From IMG/VR virus record IMGVR_UViG_3300024999_001770, positions 1 through 64,000 of that record: DNA of 64,000 nt; one strand, written 5' to 3'. Source of the stretch: a virus. Of this stretch, positions 18,166-26,620 are shown in pieces. The position numbers and the translations under genes were made by a program. The notes beneath the pieces were generated by a model. It ran no database searches, was not told the origin of the DNA, and saw only the letters and a list, made by a program, of their open reading frames with translations. Numbering within the stretch: the first letter of the stretch is position 1; every line of letters starts with the position of its first letter.

Positions 18166-18727
18166 CATTTCTAGTGCTAAGCTGATAGATCTTCTCCCGC
18201 CTAACCTGCGAAGTGATCCGGATATAATCGCTGCAAGCCAAGCGTTAGATAAAGAATTTTTCATATTGGCGGGAAAAATCAAGAATGTATTAACATTCGC
18301 TGATATCGATAACGCCAGCTCTGATGTGCTGGACAATTTAGCCTGGGAACTCAACACGGATTTTTATGATTCTACATTATCTATAGCCAAAAAGAGATCC
18401 TTGGTTAAGAACGCCTTGGTATATCACTTTACCAAAGGGACTCCTTACGCTATAGAACAATTGTTGGCAGATGCCTTTGATGATGCGGAGGTACTGGAAT
18501 GGTTTGACTATAGTGGAACCCCATTCTATTTCAAGATTGTGACATCAGATTCGATAACAACTGCTGCGAAGCTGACTGACCTGAAAAGAGCTATTGATTC
18601 AGTCAAACGGGAAAGTACCAGATTGGAACGGATTACTGTAGCCAGAGATACTCCGTTTAATACCTTTTTCGCAGCGGTGGTTTCAACTAACGATACAATT
18701 GTTGTGAATACAAATATACCCGAATAG
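18158..18727 (+). CDS. Tail protein I-like (gpI)
   Basis: 189 aa. The motifs KLIDLLPPNLRSDPDIIAAS, LDNLAWELNTDFYDSTL and VYHFTKGTPYAIEQLL are hallmarks of the P2 gpI family. It sits at the wedge tip and serves as attachment point for the tail fibre. It starts 8 nt inside gpJ. Confidence 0.88.
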   Translation: MSSISSAKLIDLLPPNLRSDPDIIAASQALDKEFFILAGKIKNVLTFADIDNASSDVLDNLAWELNTDFYDSTLSIAKKRSLVKNALVYHFTKGTPYAIEQLLADAFDDAEVLEWFDYSGTPFYFKIVTSDSITTAAKLTDLKRAIDSVKRESTRLERITVARDTPFNTFFAAVVSTNDTIVVNTNIPE

Positions 18728-18738
18728 GGGGGATTAAG

Positions 18739-19995
18739 TTGGCTGATTTTGGAATCATGACAATTACAAATCTGGGGCTAACGTTATACGCAAAGGCGCA
18801 GACAGGGACAGCAATTGTCTTCACGAAGATGCAGGTAGGCTCGGGGGATCTATCGGTTGGTCAAGCTATCGCAACCCTGACAGCCTTGATTGATTCAGAA
18901 TTTGATGTGGCCATATCAGGCATTACCGTTGATACTGCAAACCATGTAGCTCGGGTTAAAGGAACGAAGGATAATACCGGGATGCTGGCGGGGCTGATAA
19001 CAAAAGAATTAGGCTTGTTTGCCACCGATCCGGATGATGGTGAAATATTATATGCCTATACCAACGCTGGCGACTTGGGCGATTATATCCCACCAGCAGC
19101 CGACGGTTTATTTACCCGGACTTATAAAATCAATGCTGCGATCGGCAATGCTACAAATGTTACTATAGTAGTGCCACAGGATGTATATGCAACCCTGGAA
19201 GATCTTGAGGACCTGCAAAGTGAGACAGGTGTTTTATTAGCAACAAAGGAAACGCCTGCCGGAGCACAGGCCAAAGCTGATGCTGCAGCTGCAATTGGAG
19301 TTGCAGCTGCGGGAGCGGTACAGGAAGAGCTTGCTATACATCAGGCGGATTATGCGCACAATTACAAAAAAGATGCTGGTAGTACAGACGCTTATGTTGT
19401 TGCTCTTGATCCTGCCATAACCTCATATACAGAAGGAATGACGTTAGACATATTTTGCAAAACCGCTAACACAGGAGCAGCAACATTAGATGCTGGTGGA
19501 GGAGCAAAAGACCTTCGGAAATATTACAATGATGCTTTAGAAACTGGGGATATTGAGGCAGGTGCTATTATCACCGTCAAATGGGACTCCGCTAATGATT
19601 GGTGGCAAGTAACAAGCGGAATAAAAGTTACGGTTGTTGATGGAACTACAGCAGTAAAAGGTATAGTGCAATTATCGACTTCTACTTCAAGCACAAGTAC
19701 CACTTTAGCAGCAACTCCTAGTGCAGTAAAAGCAGCTTATGACTTAGCCAATTCTGGCGCTAGGATACTAACTGGCGAATATACTGGAGATGGGAGTTAC
19801 GGTAGGACAATATCCATAGGAGTTACACCAAAGATGGTTATTGTGCAACAATCAAATTATGGTGATGGGGGCGCAATATCTAAAACAAATACTTCTTACG
19901 ACAATTCTATAGTGTCCGGAGGTTTTAAGGTTGGGGACGCATCACCAGCTCTAAACACTAATGGTATAACCTATCATTGGGCAGCGGCCTATTAG
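18739..19995 (+). CDS. Tail fibre protein (gpH-like)
   Basis: 418 aa. The N-terminal GLTLYAKAQTGTAIVFTKMQ and the KELGLFATDPDDGEILYAYT motif are the conserved baseplate-binding part of collar/fibre proteins. Residues about 175-215 are Ala-rich coiled coil. The C-terminal third (ILTGEYTGDGSYGRTISIGV onward) is likely the receptor-facing tip and host-range determinant. The TTG start lies after GGGGGGA. Confidence 0.85.
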   Translation: MADFGIMTITNLGLTLYAKAQTGTAIVFTKMQVGSGDLSVGQAIATLTALIDSEFDVAISGITVDTANHVARVKGTKDNTGMLAGLITKELGLFATDPDDGEILYAYTNAGDLGDYIPPAADGLFTRTYKINAAIGNATNVTIVVPQDVYATLEDLEDLQSETGVLLATKETPAGAQAKADAAAAIGVAAAGAVQEELAIHQADYAHNYKKDAGSTDAYVVALDPAITSYTEGMTLDIFCKTANTGAATLDAGGGAKDLRKYYNDALETGDIEAGAIITVKWDSANDWWQVTSGIKVTVVDGTTAVKGIVQLSTSTSSTSTTLAATPSAVKAAYDLANSGARILTGEYTGDGSYGRTISIGVTPKMVIVQQSNYGDGGAISKTNTSYDNSIVSGGFKVGDASPALNTNGITYHWAAAY

Positions 19996-20005
19996 GAGGG
20001 AAAGC

Positions 20006-20614
20006 GTGGTAATTATTGTAGATTTAATAACCAAACAAGTTAAACGGAACATAGGAACCAACAGCATGTTTCCAGATGGAAATATACCCAATGTAGAGCT
20101 TCAACCAAATGAACAGGCGGTCAAAATACATGATAATTCCCCATTAGCTCAGATAATATCTCTTGCAATGCCGGGGTATTATGACTTGGTTTTTAACGAA
20201 TTGGGCGAGGCGATTGACGTTGTTGTCACAAAGACTATAGCTGAGTACCAAACTCCTTCCCTCTCAGAAACACAACAACAAAAAATCCTAGAACTAAACA
20301 TAGCTTGCAACCAAGAGATTCTAAATGGCTTTTCAAGTTCTTGTACAGGATTATCACATCAATACAAATTTGATATGGAATATCAAGGTAACTTCTCTAA
20401 AAAAATGGGTCTACTTGCGCTAGTTCCTACTATCCAGTCAGTAGATTGGCCTACGAAGGATATGGGCGTAGTTGAGCATACAAGAGAACAATTTATTCAA
20501 CTCATCATAGATGGTCAAACGCATATGGAAACGAAGATATTTCGGTATTTCGGGATGAAGGCACAAATTGAAGCATGTGAAACCGTTGAAGCAGTTAATG
20601 AATTTGTTTGGTAG
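20006..20614 (+). CDS. Tail fibre-associated protein (DUF4376-like C-terminus)
   Basis: 202 aa from a GTG preceded by AGGAGGGAAAGC. The N-terminal part may be a small fibre domain. Residues about 90-202 (ILELNIACNQEILNGFSS; HTREQFIQLIIDGQTHMETK) resemble the DUF4376 domain found in fibre assembly or fibre-tip proteins. Directly following the fibre gene, it probably works as its chaperone or distal component. Confidence 0.6.
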   Translation: MVIIVDLITKQVKRNIGTNSMFPDGNIPNVELQPNEQAVKIHDNSPLAQIISLAMPGYYDLVFNELGEAIDVVVTKTIAEYQTPSLSETQQQKILELNIACNQEILNGFSSSCTGLSHQYKFDMEYQGNFSKKMGLLALVPTIQSVDWPTKDMGVVEHTREQFIQLIIDGQTHMETKIFRYFGMKAQIEACETVEAVNEFVW

Positions 20615-20623
20615 GTGCAATTA

Positions 20624-20839
20624 ATGAAAAGGTATCTATGGAATTTACTAATCTCAATTGATCAATTATGCAATGCAATTCTCGGAGGATTCCCCGATGA
20701 AACAATGAGTTCGCGGATGGGGAAGCGCGTAGCAAAAAAAGATAGCCCTCTTTGCAATTTTATTTGCAAGTTGCTGAACAAAATTGACAAAGATCACTGT
20801 ATCAAATCAATTGAGAAGGACGAAGGATTACAGATGTAG
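20624..20839 (+). CDS. Small conserved phage protein, unknown function
   Basis: 71 aa, MKRYLWNLLISIDQ start, then GGFPDETMSSRMGKRVAKK and two Cys (PLCNFICKLLNKIDKDHC). It has the look of a conserved protein often placed after fibre genes in Firmicute phages. The ATG at 20624 is preferred over the GTG at 20615. The N-terminus is amphipathic. No function can be given. Confidence 0.6.
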   Translation: MKRYLWNLLISIDQLCNAILGGFPDETMSSRMGKRVAKKDSPLCNFICKLLNKIDKDHCIKSIEKDEGLQM

Positions 20840-20861
20840 TTATGTCGCAGTAGACGCATTA

Positions 20862-20877
20862 TGCGCATTAATGCGCA
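20862..20877. promoter_or_regulatory. 16-bp perfect palindrome, possible operator
   Basis: TGCGCATTAATGCGCA is fully palindromic and lies upstream of the small gene at 20975. A second, non-identical inverted repeat (TGATAA...TTATCA) follows about 30 bp later. The gap probably holds a regulated promoter that separates this small-gene group from the tail operon. Confidence 0.45.
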
Positions 20878-20974
20878 CGAATTTAATATTTGTTTTTCGT
20901 GGTGATAACATATAAAATTATCATACGGGGTAAATCTTGAATTGCATTCCTGTAACCAGAGAGGAGTAAATAAA

Positions 20975-21202
20975 GTGGAGATAAAGCACGTAACGCCCCA
21001 AGAAGCCACTGATATTATTAATACAAAGCAACCGATTGGACTATTTCGCACGACCGGCGTTTTGAACACGGGATCAGCCGTAGATGGTATATATCTCGCT
21101 ATTAATAATAGCGATGGCAATGCGCTGGTAAAGCAATTTATACACATAGGAGATTGTATGCAATGGCTTAGGTCAATACAAAAAAGACAATTACCAAATT
21201 GA
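20975..21202 (+). CDS. Hypothetical protein, 75 aa
   Basis: It starts with GTG at 20975 after AGAGGAG. The sequence (HVTPQEATDIINTKQPIGLF; AVDGIYLAINNSDGNALVKQF) looks like a compact alpha/beta protein. No family recognised. It is followed by a strong hairpin, so it is likely a one-gene unit. Confidence 0.55.
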   Translation: MEIKHVTPQEATDIINTKQPIGLFRTTGVLNTGSAVDGIYLAINNSDGNALVKQFIHIGDCMQWLRSIQKRQLPN

Positions 21203-21219
21203 CTCATTATGCGCAGCAA

Positions 21220-21250
21220 AAGGTCCCTAGTCGAAATGGCTAGGGACCTT
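21220..21250 (+). terminator. Strong hairpin after 75-aa gene
   Basis: Arms AAGGTCCCTAG and CTAGGGACCTT are perfect 11-mers around a 9-nt loop. No T-run follows on the plus strand, so termination may be imperfect. It marks the end of the small gene at 20975. Confidence 0.5.
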
Positions 21251-21280
21251 AAAAATTGAAATTAAGAGAGGGATGAAATC

Positions 21281-21550
21281 GTGAAAGAGCAACCAGAATT
21301 GACCATTAAACTTACCATAGACGCAAGCGAAGCACTGGAAACCTTAGCAAACGTGAAAGAAAATCTTGAACAAATCGTGGGACTGCAGGGAAAAATAGCC
21401 GAACAGAAAGTGCAAGTTTCCGTCCGGCAAGTGACAATAAATCCTATAAGAATTGAGTTACCTAAAGAATTTAGTGTGGATGAATTTATTGCGAAACTAG
21501 AGAAAAACCTATTATCTGGTCTACAAACAGGATCAATTCAGGGAAATTAA
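21281..21550 (+). CDS. Hypothetical coiled-coil protein, 89 aa
   Basis: GTG start after GAGAGGG. The sequence ELTIKLTIDASEALETLANV followed by a helical KENLEQIVGLQGK suggests a beta-hairpin plus coiled coil. No function is known. Its 3' end overlaps the convergent gene on the minus strand by 65 bp. Confidence 0.55.
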   Translation: MKEQPELTIKLTIDASEALETLANVKENLEQIVGLQGKIAEQKVQVSVRQVTINPIRIELPKEFSVDEFIAKLEKNLLSGLQTGSIQGN

Positions 21551-21926
21551 CATGGGTATTAGGATTGACCAGTGGAAGCAGTTCGGCGTCTATTAGTCTT
21601 ATTACGGATCCATTATCAATAATATCTGGTTCACCATTTTCCTCAGCATACTTATCTACGATTTTCTTGCGCTGTTGAAAGACGATAGTTTGATCAATCC
21701 GGAAGACCTTTCCCTCAGGGGAAGTTCCTGCCTCTTTCACGAAACTTTCTTCTTCTTGTTCAAGATTGAATTCAACTAATTTACCCTTAAAAGTCCCAGC
21801 AGCTGTTAGAATAACAACGTTCATTGGGAAAGTATTTTTATCCAACGAATCTTGTAAGTTTCCAAGGATTGAAAGGGTTAATTTCTTTAGTGAAATACGA
21901 TTGGGCGTTGATACTTTATCTTCCAT
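21486..21926 (-). CDS. Hypothetical protein, 146 aa, convergent overlap
   Basis: The ATG at 21926 has a perfect GGAGGTG site upstream on the minus strand, so the gene is probably real. The N-terminus (ISLKKLTLSILGNLQDSL) and middle (MNVVILTAAGTFKGKLVEF) suggest an Sm-like or barrel-type fold, but no family is recognised. It is tail-to-tail with the 89-aa gene, sharing 65 bp. Confidence 0.55.
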   Translation of the reverse strand: MEDKVSTPNRISLKKLTLSILGNLQDSLDKNTFPMNVVILTAAGTFKGKLVEFNLEQEEESFVKEAGTSPEGKVFRIDQTIVFQQRKKIVDKYAEENGEPDIIDNGSVIRLIDAELLPLVNPNTHVNFPELILFVDQIIGFSLVSQ

Positions 21927-22032
21927 TTATTTTCACCTCCTCCCTGAAACAGATTGGTTAGCCGTGATAACTACCAAATTCGACACAAAGGAGGAAAACC
22001 CTGTAAATAATAAAGAAACGCCCTGAAAGGCG

Positions 22033-22197
22033 CTATTGAACTAAGTATTGCTTATGTGACTGTTTTCTTTTTTCATCGGACAGGACAGAGTAAATCAAGG
22101 TTGTTGCAGGATCTACGTGCCCGAGAAGTCCCTGCACGGCTACCAGATCAGCACCGTTGTTTAACATTAATGTTGCGAAAGTGTGCCTGAGCAAATC
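22033..22197 (-). pseudogene. Tyrosine recombinase, separated C-terminal part
   Basis: In the minus-strand frame this stretch encodes 54 residues beginning [18 protein letters not shown] and continuing [15 protein letters not shown] to a TAG. These contain the second catalytic Arg, the LGH motif and the active-site Tyr of a XerC/XerD-type recombinase. It lacks a start and is the remainder of the gene whose N-terminal part ends at HPH near 25682. The two parts were parted by the RIT element. Confidence 0.85.
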
Positions 22198-22217
22198 CAA
22201 ACTTTTGGATTTTCTCC

Positions 22218-22246
22218 GAAATCAAAACTATAATAAAATCCAAACT
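22218..22246. repeat. RIT left terminal inverted repeat (29 bp)
   Basis: Begins GAAATCAAAACTATAATA and ends AAATCCAAACT; an exact reverse complement stands at 25646-25674. A further inverted copy of the last 15 bases occurs 44 bp further inside (22291-22305). The element's left edge carries one more AAATCCAAACTTTTGGATTT palindromic block (22193-22212). Confidence 0.85.
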
Positions 22247-22316
22247 TACCAACCAAAAGTAAGGGAAATCAATATCTTTAGTAGTAGAAAAGTTTGGATT
22301 TTATTTATAGACGGGA

Positions 22317-23357
22317 TCATTTCTTAAAGCCGCAGAAGTCTATCAATGATCCATTTGGGTTCTTCCATTTCTTAGTGATTTTTTTATCGTTCTCATTTTC
22401 AAGCGTTGCCAGTGCTTTCGCTTTATCCTCTGTCGTTATATCAAGGTAGATCATGGTGGTCTCCAAGTGCTTATGTCCAAGAAGGAAACTGACTTGCAAG
22501 ACGTTAAGCCCATCTTCAATCCAGTGAGAGGCTTTTCCATGGCGAAATTGATGGGCATGTATGGTTAATGGCACATCCACGCATATTTCGTGTGCTTTCT
22601 TACCATACATCTTCAATCTTTTGTCTATTGCAGGTTCCGTCATCTTCACATATTTTCCACCCACTCTGGAATAAAAAAGGTAGGCATCCGGATCCGCCGG
22701 ATTTCCATGGACTTCATACACATATTTTTTGATATGTGAGACTGCTCTTGGTAGAAGATAAAGCGTCCTTGTCTTCTGGCCCTTGCCGACAATGGTGACA
22801 TACGGCTTCTTCTGATCCATGTGCAATTGTTTGATCCTTACTGACAGGATCTCGTCCAGTCTTGCTGCAGTCGCATACAAAAGGATCATGAAAACAAGAT
22901 CCCTTTTCCCAATGCTTGTAGCCGGATCCGGTAATGACAGCATGGCGTTAACGGCATCCCGTGTCAGTCCACTGACTTTCTTAGGGACGCATTTCTGCCT
23001 TTTAATTGACCTTGCATCCTGATACAGGTACATGAATCTGACATCCCGGCTGCCAACATACTCAAGAAAGACGCGGATAGAAGCAAGACGTACATTACAT
23101 GTGTCCGGACAGCAGTTGCGGCTTTCTTTAAGCCATCGGATCCATTTCTCGATATACAGCTTTTCGAAGCATGCCTTTGTGAAATCAGAGGGCGTTATAC
23201 CTTCGGATTCGAGGAACAGCACATAAAGAGTTAATGCATCCTTATAAGATTTCAGTGTACGTTCACTATTTGTCAGGCTACCTGGAGCATAATCATAAAG
23301 GAAAGTCGCTATGTATCGTGAGAATGTCACAGCTTCATTATTATTCTTCATCATCAA
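22317..23357 (-). CDS. ritC: RIT recombinase C (tyrosine recombinase)
   Basis: 346 aa, third gene of the trio. The catalytic domain shows ATAARLDEILSVRIKQL (first Arg), HAHQFRHGKASHW (His-x-x-Arg), LLGHKHLETTMIYLDIT (His and Tyr). The N-terminal SAM-like core-binding domain covers about 1-115. It starts 17 nt inside the preceding gene, consistent with coupled translation. It would act jointly with the other two recombinases on the element ends. Confidence 0.85.
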   Translation of the reverse strand: MMMKNNNEAVTFSRYIATFLYDYAPGSLTNSERTLKSYKDALTLYVLFLESEGITPSDFTKACFEKLYIEKWIRWLKESRNCCPDTCNVRLASIRVFLEYVGSRDVRFMYLYQDARSIKRQKCVPKKVSGLTRDAVNAMLSLPDPATSIGKRDLVFMILLYATAARLDEILSVRIKQLHMDQKKPYVTIVGKGQKTRTLYLLPRAVSHIKKYVYEVHGNPADPDAYLFYSRVGGKYVKMTEPAIDKRLKMYGKKAHEICVDVPLTIHAHQFRHGKASHWIEDGLNVLQVSFLLGHKHLETTMIYLDITTEDKAKALATLENENDKKITKKWKNPNGSLIDFCGFKK

Positions 23358-24312
23358 CCACCTCTGGTACTATGGCATTGAAATCCAACTCCGTCTTGTC
23401 GATCAGAATATCAGCAAGACGGGGAACGATTGAATAATAATAACGTGTCGCCTCTATAGAACGATGCCCCATGGATTTTGAAAGATAATGCAGCTTATCG
23501 CTGAATTCATAACCATCATCACTCCAACTATTGATGTTTACGATTGCATAATGATGGCGGACATCATATGCGACAGGCGAAGCCACAGAACCATTCGCCT
23601 TGTTCCACAGCGCACGAAAGTTATCCTGTACCCAATCCCTGGAATAGTGGGGGCCTTTGCTGGACTGGAAGAAATATGCCCTGGACGGCTGCAGTTCAGA
23701 AATCGCCTGATTGTATTTCGTCATAAGGTTGGTCATCGTATCATGCATCGCGATATAATGCTGGTCATATCCTTTCGATCTCTGGATATCAATGACACCA
23801 CGTTCAAGGTCGACGTTCTCTGTCCTGAGCAGCCTCGCCTCAGTTGTACGCATACCAGTGCTGTATAATAAACGGAAAAAGACTGGAACCGTGAACTTCC
23901 TTATGACCGATGCCCGCCTTCCGAGATATGGCTGAATACTATCACAGACATGGAAGAAACGTTTCAGTTCATCCTCCTCAAATGCATATGGAATGTATGT
24001 TTGGGGTTCTGGTCTGAGGACAGCAGGAGGAAGGACATCCGTAAGCTCCCTGCATCGTAGGTAATCAATGAACGTCCTTATGACCCTAGTCCTAGTTTCA
24101 TATGAGCGGTTTGTTTCGGTATCCCTTTTGGCACACCAAACATCAACCATCTCCTGTGTTAGTACCGTACTCGACTGATAGTTGTCAGCACAGAAATGGT
24201 CGAAAAGCTTGATGTTCAGCCCATAACACGGTTCGTTCCATGAACCGGATGCCTTACGGTATTCAATAAAGCGTTCTATTAGCTTTGAAAAACCAGATCT
24301 GAACTGGCTCAT
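23341..24312 (-). CDS. ritB: RIT recombinase B (tyrosine recombinase)
   Basis: 323 aa, middle gene. Catalytic residues are visible in YSTGMRTTEARLLRTENVDL (Arg), AYDVRHHYAIVNINSW (Arg within an atypical VRHH) and MGHRSIEATRYYYSIV (His, Tyr). The box-II H-x-x-R is altered: a Tyr replaces the usual His position in YDVRHH. The ATG overlaps the stop of recombinase A by 4 nt (ATGA). Confidence 0.85.
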   Translation of the reverse strand: MSQFRSGFSKLIERFIEYRKASGSWNEPCYGLNIKLFDHFCADNYQSSTVLTQEMVDVWCAKRDTETNRSYETRTRVIRTFIDYLRCRELTDVLPPAVLRPEPQTYIPYAFEEDELKRFFHVCDSIQPYLGRRASVIRKFTVPVFFRLLYSTGMRTTEARLLRTENVDLERGVIDIQRSKGYDQHYIAMHDTMTNLMTKYNQAISELQPSRAYFFQSSKGPHYSRDWVQDNFRALWNKANGSVASPVAYDVRHHYAIVNINSWSDDGYEFSDKLHYLSKSMGHRSIEATRYYYSIVPRLADILIDKTELDFNAIVPEVVDDEE

Positions 24313-25568
24313 GGACAGAACACCCCCTCACTTACCGGGAATGCCTCTATACTTAAAGTGCATTCTTTCAGGTGCACAAGGTCAGCATGGAGGTATGGAT
24401 CCAATGAATGGGGGTTTGAATGCCCCAGCGTCTGACTGATAACCGGCCGAGGGATTCCGCTGCCCAGGAAAGATGTCGCGACATTGTGCCTGAAAAGATG
24501 CGTTCCACGACGGTCGCCTTTTTTCTGCCGCAAAGAAGCGGCTTTATAAATTTTGGCTGCCTGATGCCAGACAGCACTAGCTTTAAACGGATAATGAGGA
24601 TAAACCTCGCTAAGAAACAAGTGAGTATCGTTGCTTTTGGGCCGTTCATTTACAAGATAATCATAAATGGAATTTCCAATAGTTGCTGTAAGAGGAAGAA
24701 CTAGCGGTTGTCCAGTCTTCTGTTGCAGAAAATGTATTTCGTCAGCATCCCAGTCAATGGAACTGAGTTCCATCTCAGCGATATCGCACGCTCTTATCCC
24801 TGTAAAGAACAGTAGTTTACCAACCGCCCTGTCTCGTAATGATAAGCCAGAATTTCTGTCATCAAGCAAGGCATGGATGGATTCAACTTCTTCAGATGTG
24901 AGAAACTGGATATTTTTTCTTTTGGGGCGTATCGGAGGAAGGTATGCAAGGAGAATCTGACATTCTTTTTCTTTCCAGCCAATCCCAGCTTTAAAAACAG
25001 CCGCTAGCTGTTTTTTGTAGCTACTACACTTAGAAACCTTGCCCTCGCTGTCAAGAAAAAAGGAGAGCACATCTTCTTCATTGATACAGTCAAGACTTTG
25101 TAAGCCTTTCTTTTGCATGGCACAGAGGAAAGTTGATGCGGCAGACGCATTCCCATAAATTGTCCGTTCTTTCAGACCGCGGAGTTTATCTGATGCCATG
25201 TAAAAATCTATAAATTCCTTGAATTCTGGGATAAGTTGATAATAAGTGCCTCGTTTTATGAAACAGTTTTTGATTCTTCTGTTCGGATATTCTCCATAAA
25301 GATCGAATTGCTGTATGGCTCCAAATGCTATCCTTTGGTTCTTCTTATACAGTTTCGATTCTGATTTATGTACCCGGTCATTGTAGACATCAATATAAGA
25401 TTGCCATGATCTATACTTTTCATTTTTCAGTATCCATTTGATATCCTCATGAACAAGCCGGATATAGCTTTCTGTGTATTCCTCCTTTTCAATGTAATCC
25501 AATAGTTCACGATAATGCTGTTGCAAATGTGTAAAATCCATATATGAACACCTCCTTGGTTTTATCAT
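24309..25568 (-). CDS. ritA: RIT recombinase A (tyrosine recombinase)
   Basis: 419 aa, the longest and first translated of the trio. Catalytic signatures are LLFFTGIRACDIAEMEL (Arg), THLFRHNVATSFLGSG (His-x-x-Arg) and TLGHSNPHSLDPYLHAD (His, Tyr). An extra N-terminal region of about 90 residues precedes the core-binding domain. AGGAGGTG precedes its start, and the promoter should lie within the right terminal repeat region. Confidence 0.87.
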   Translation of the reverse strand: MIKPRRCSYMDFTHLQQHYRELLDYIEKEEYTESYIRLVHEDIKWILKNEKYRSWQSYIDVYNDRVHKSESKLYKKNQRIAFGAIQQFDLYGEYPNRRIKNCFIKRGTYYQLIPEFKEFIDFYMASDKLRGLKERTIYGNASAASTFLCAMQKKGLQSLDCINEEDVLSFFLDSEGKVSKCSSYKKQLAAVFKAGIGWKEKECQILLAYLPPIRPKRKNIQFLTSEEVESIHALLDDRNSGLSLRDRAVGKLLFFTGIRACDIAEMELSSIDWDADEIHFLQQKTGQPLVLPLTATIGNSIYDYLVNERPKSNDTHLFLSEVYPHYPFKASAVWHQAAKIYKAASLRQKKGDRRGTHLFRHNVATSFLGSGIPRPVISQTLGHSNPHSLDPYLHADLVHLKECTLSIEAFPVSEGVFCP

Positions 25569-25645
25569 ATATGAGTCTTACCTTCAAAATAAAATCCAAA
25601 CTTTATAGAAGCCAAAGCCTATGGTTTATTTGATTTTTGGCAGAT

Positions 25646-25674
25646 AGTTTGGATTTTATTATAGTTTTGATTTC
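25646..25674. repeat. RIT right terminal inverted repeat (29 bp)
   Basis: Exact reverse complement of 22218-22246. The internal inverted copy of its final 15 bases is at 25587-25601, again separated by 44 bp, so both ends have the same symmetrical two-site layout. Confidence 0.85.
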
Positions 25675-25681
25675 TGAAAAT

Positions 25682-26521
25682 ATGAGGATGCACGTTTTTG
25701 GTGACCTCTGATCGACCGGCTATGACCTTAACCTCTCGCTGGATGCCCTTTGCCGAAAGCCTTCGGTAAGGCCGGCGCTCCGTTACAAACAGTGCGTCCA
25801 CGGTGTCGGAACGCTTCTTTAGGTATTTTTGCAAGTGATACATGGCTTTAAAGCTAAAATAAACGGGACGCTGTTTATTTCCTTTTCCAACAACAACCAC
25901 TGACATTGCTTGATAGTCGATATCTCCCCGGTTCAATTGTTGTACTTCGGTGAGACGCGCCCCAGTGGCATAGTATACCTCAATGAGTGCTCGTTCTCGG
26001 GGTGTGACACAGGCCTCGCGGATCATCTCAAGTTCTTCTATCGTGAGTGCCTTTGGTGCTCTTTGTTCTTTCTTTGGTGGCTTGATTTGCTTAGTTGCGT
26101 CGTTGGGAATTATTTTCTCTGCCGTCAGCCAGCCGAACATAGATTTTAGAACAGACAATTTCTTGGATATTGAAGAAGTTTTGAGGTGATCGAATTCGCT
26201 AAGGAAGATCCTGATGTCTGCAGTGGTGATCTCATCAGTAGCTTTGTGGATGTGTTCAGAAAAGATCCGAAGTTCAAGAGTGTAACTTTCTAGCGTTGAA
26301 ATAGCGAGGCCCTCGAGCTTTTTACCGGCCAAGAACAGTTTGATTTTGGCTGCTAGATCGGGATGGCCGTTGGGTACCAGCGCTGGCTTGATGTCGTATT
26401 GGGAAAGGATGACGGAAAGTGTTTTCTGTAATTCAAGCTTGTCCAGATTTGGGCAAAAAATGGCGCCCACCACCTGCTCGAGCAGAATTTCAGCGGTTGA
26501 GCTAAGTATTTGTTGAGACAT
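25682..26521 (-). pseudogene. Tyrosine recombinase, interrupted N-terminal part
   Basis: About 280 residues of a XerC/XerD-type recombinase: a core-binding domain (about 60-150), YYATGARLTEVQQLNRGDID (first catalytic Arg) and the strand VGKGNKQRPVYF with its Lys, ending at KNVHPH. Translation then runs into RIT sequence ([13 protein letters not shown]...) and stops at 25619. The catalytic Arg, His and Tyr of the C-terminus lie 3.5 kb away at 22033-22197, so the enzyme should be inactive. It may once have served as phage integrase or as multimer resolvase. Confidence 0.85.
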
Positions 26522-26620
26522 ATCTCTTTTCGCTCCTCTTGTTTAACCCGGAGCGATCACCTACAATATAAATGTAAGGCGCTCCGGTGTCTTCTATAAG
26601 CACTCGTCTAGGCCGGCAAG

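Larger units (their letters stand above)
22198..25681 (-). mobile_element. RIT element (recombinase-in-trio)
   Basis: About 3.48 kb holding three consecutive, overlapping tyrosine recombinase genes in one direction, the definition of RIT elements. A 29-bp sequence recurs inverted at the two ends (22218-22246, 25646-25674), plus inner inverted copies of its last 15 bp. It interrupts a phage tyrosine recombinase gene between the HPH and LLRHTFA codons. End points are approximate; no clear target duplication was found. RIT elements are described in diverse bacteria, but their mechanism is poorly known. Confidence 0.85.

Noticed and set aside
20006-20614. Diversity-generating retroelement variable region in the fibre genes
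   Set aside because: No reverse transcriptase gene or template repeat was found in the window.
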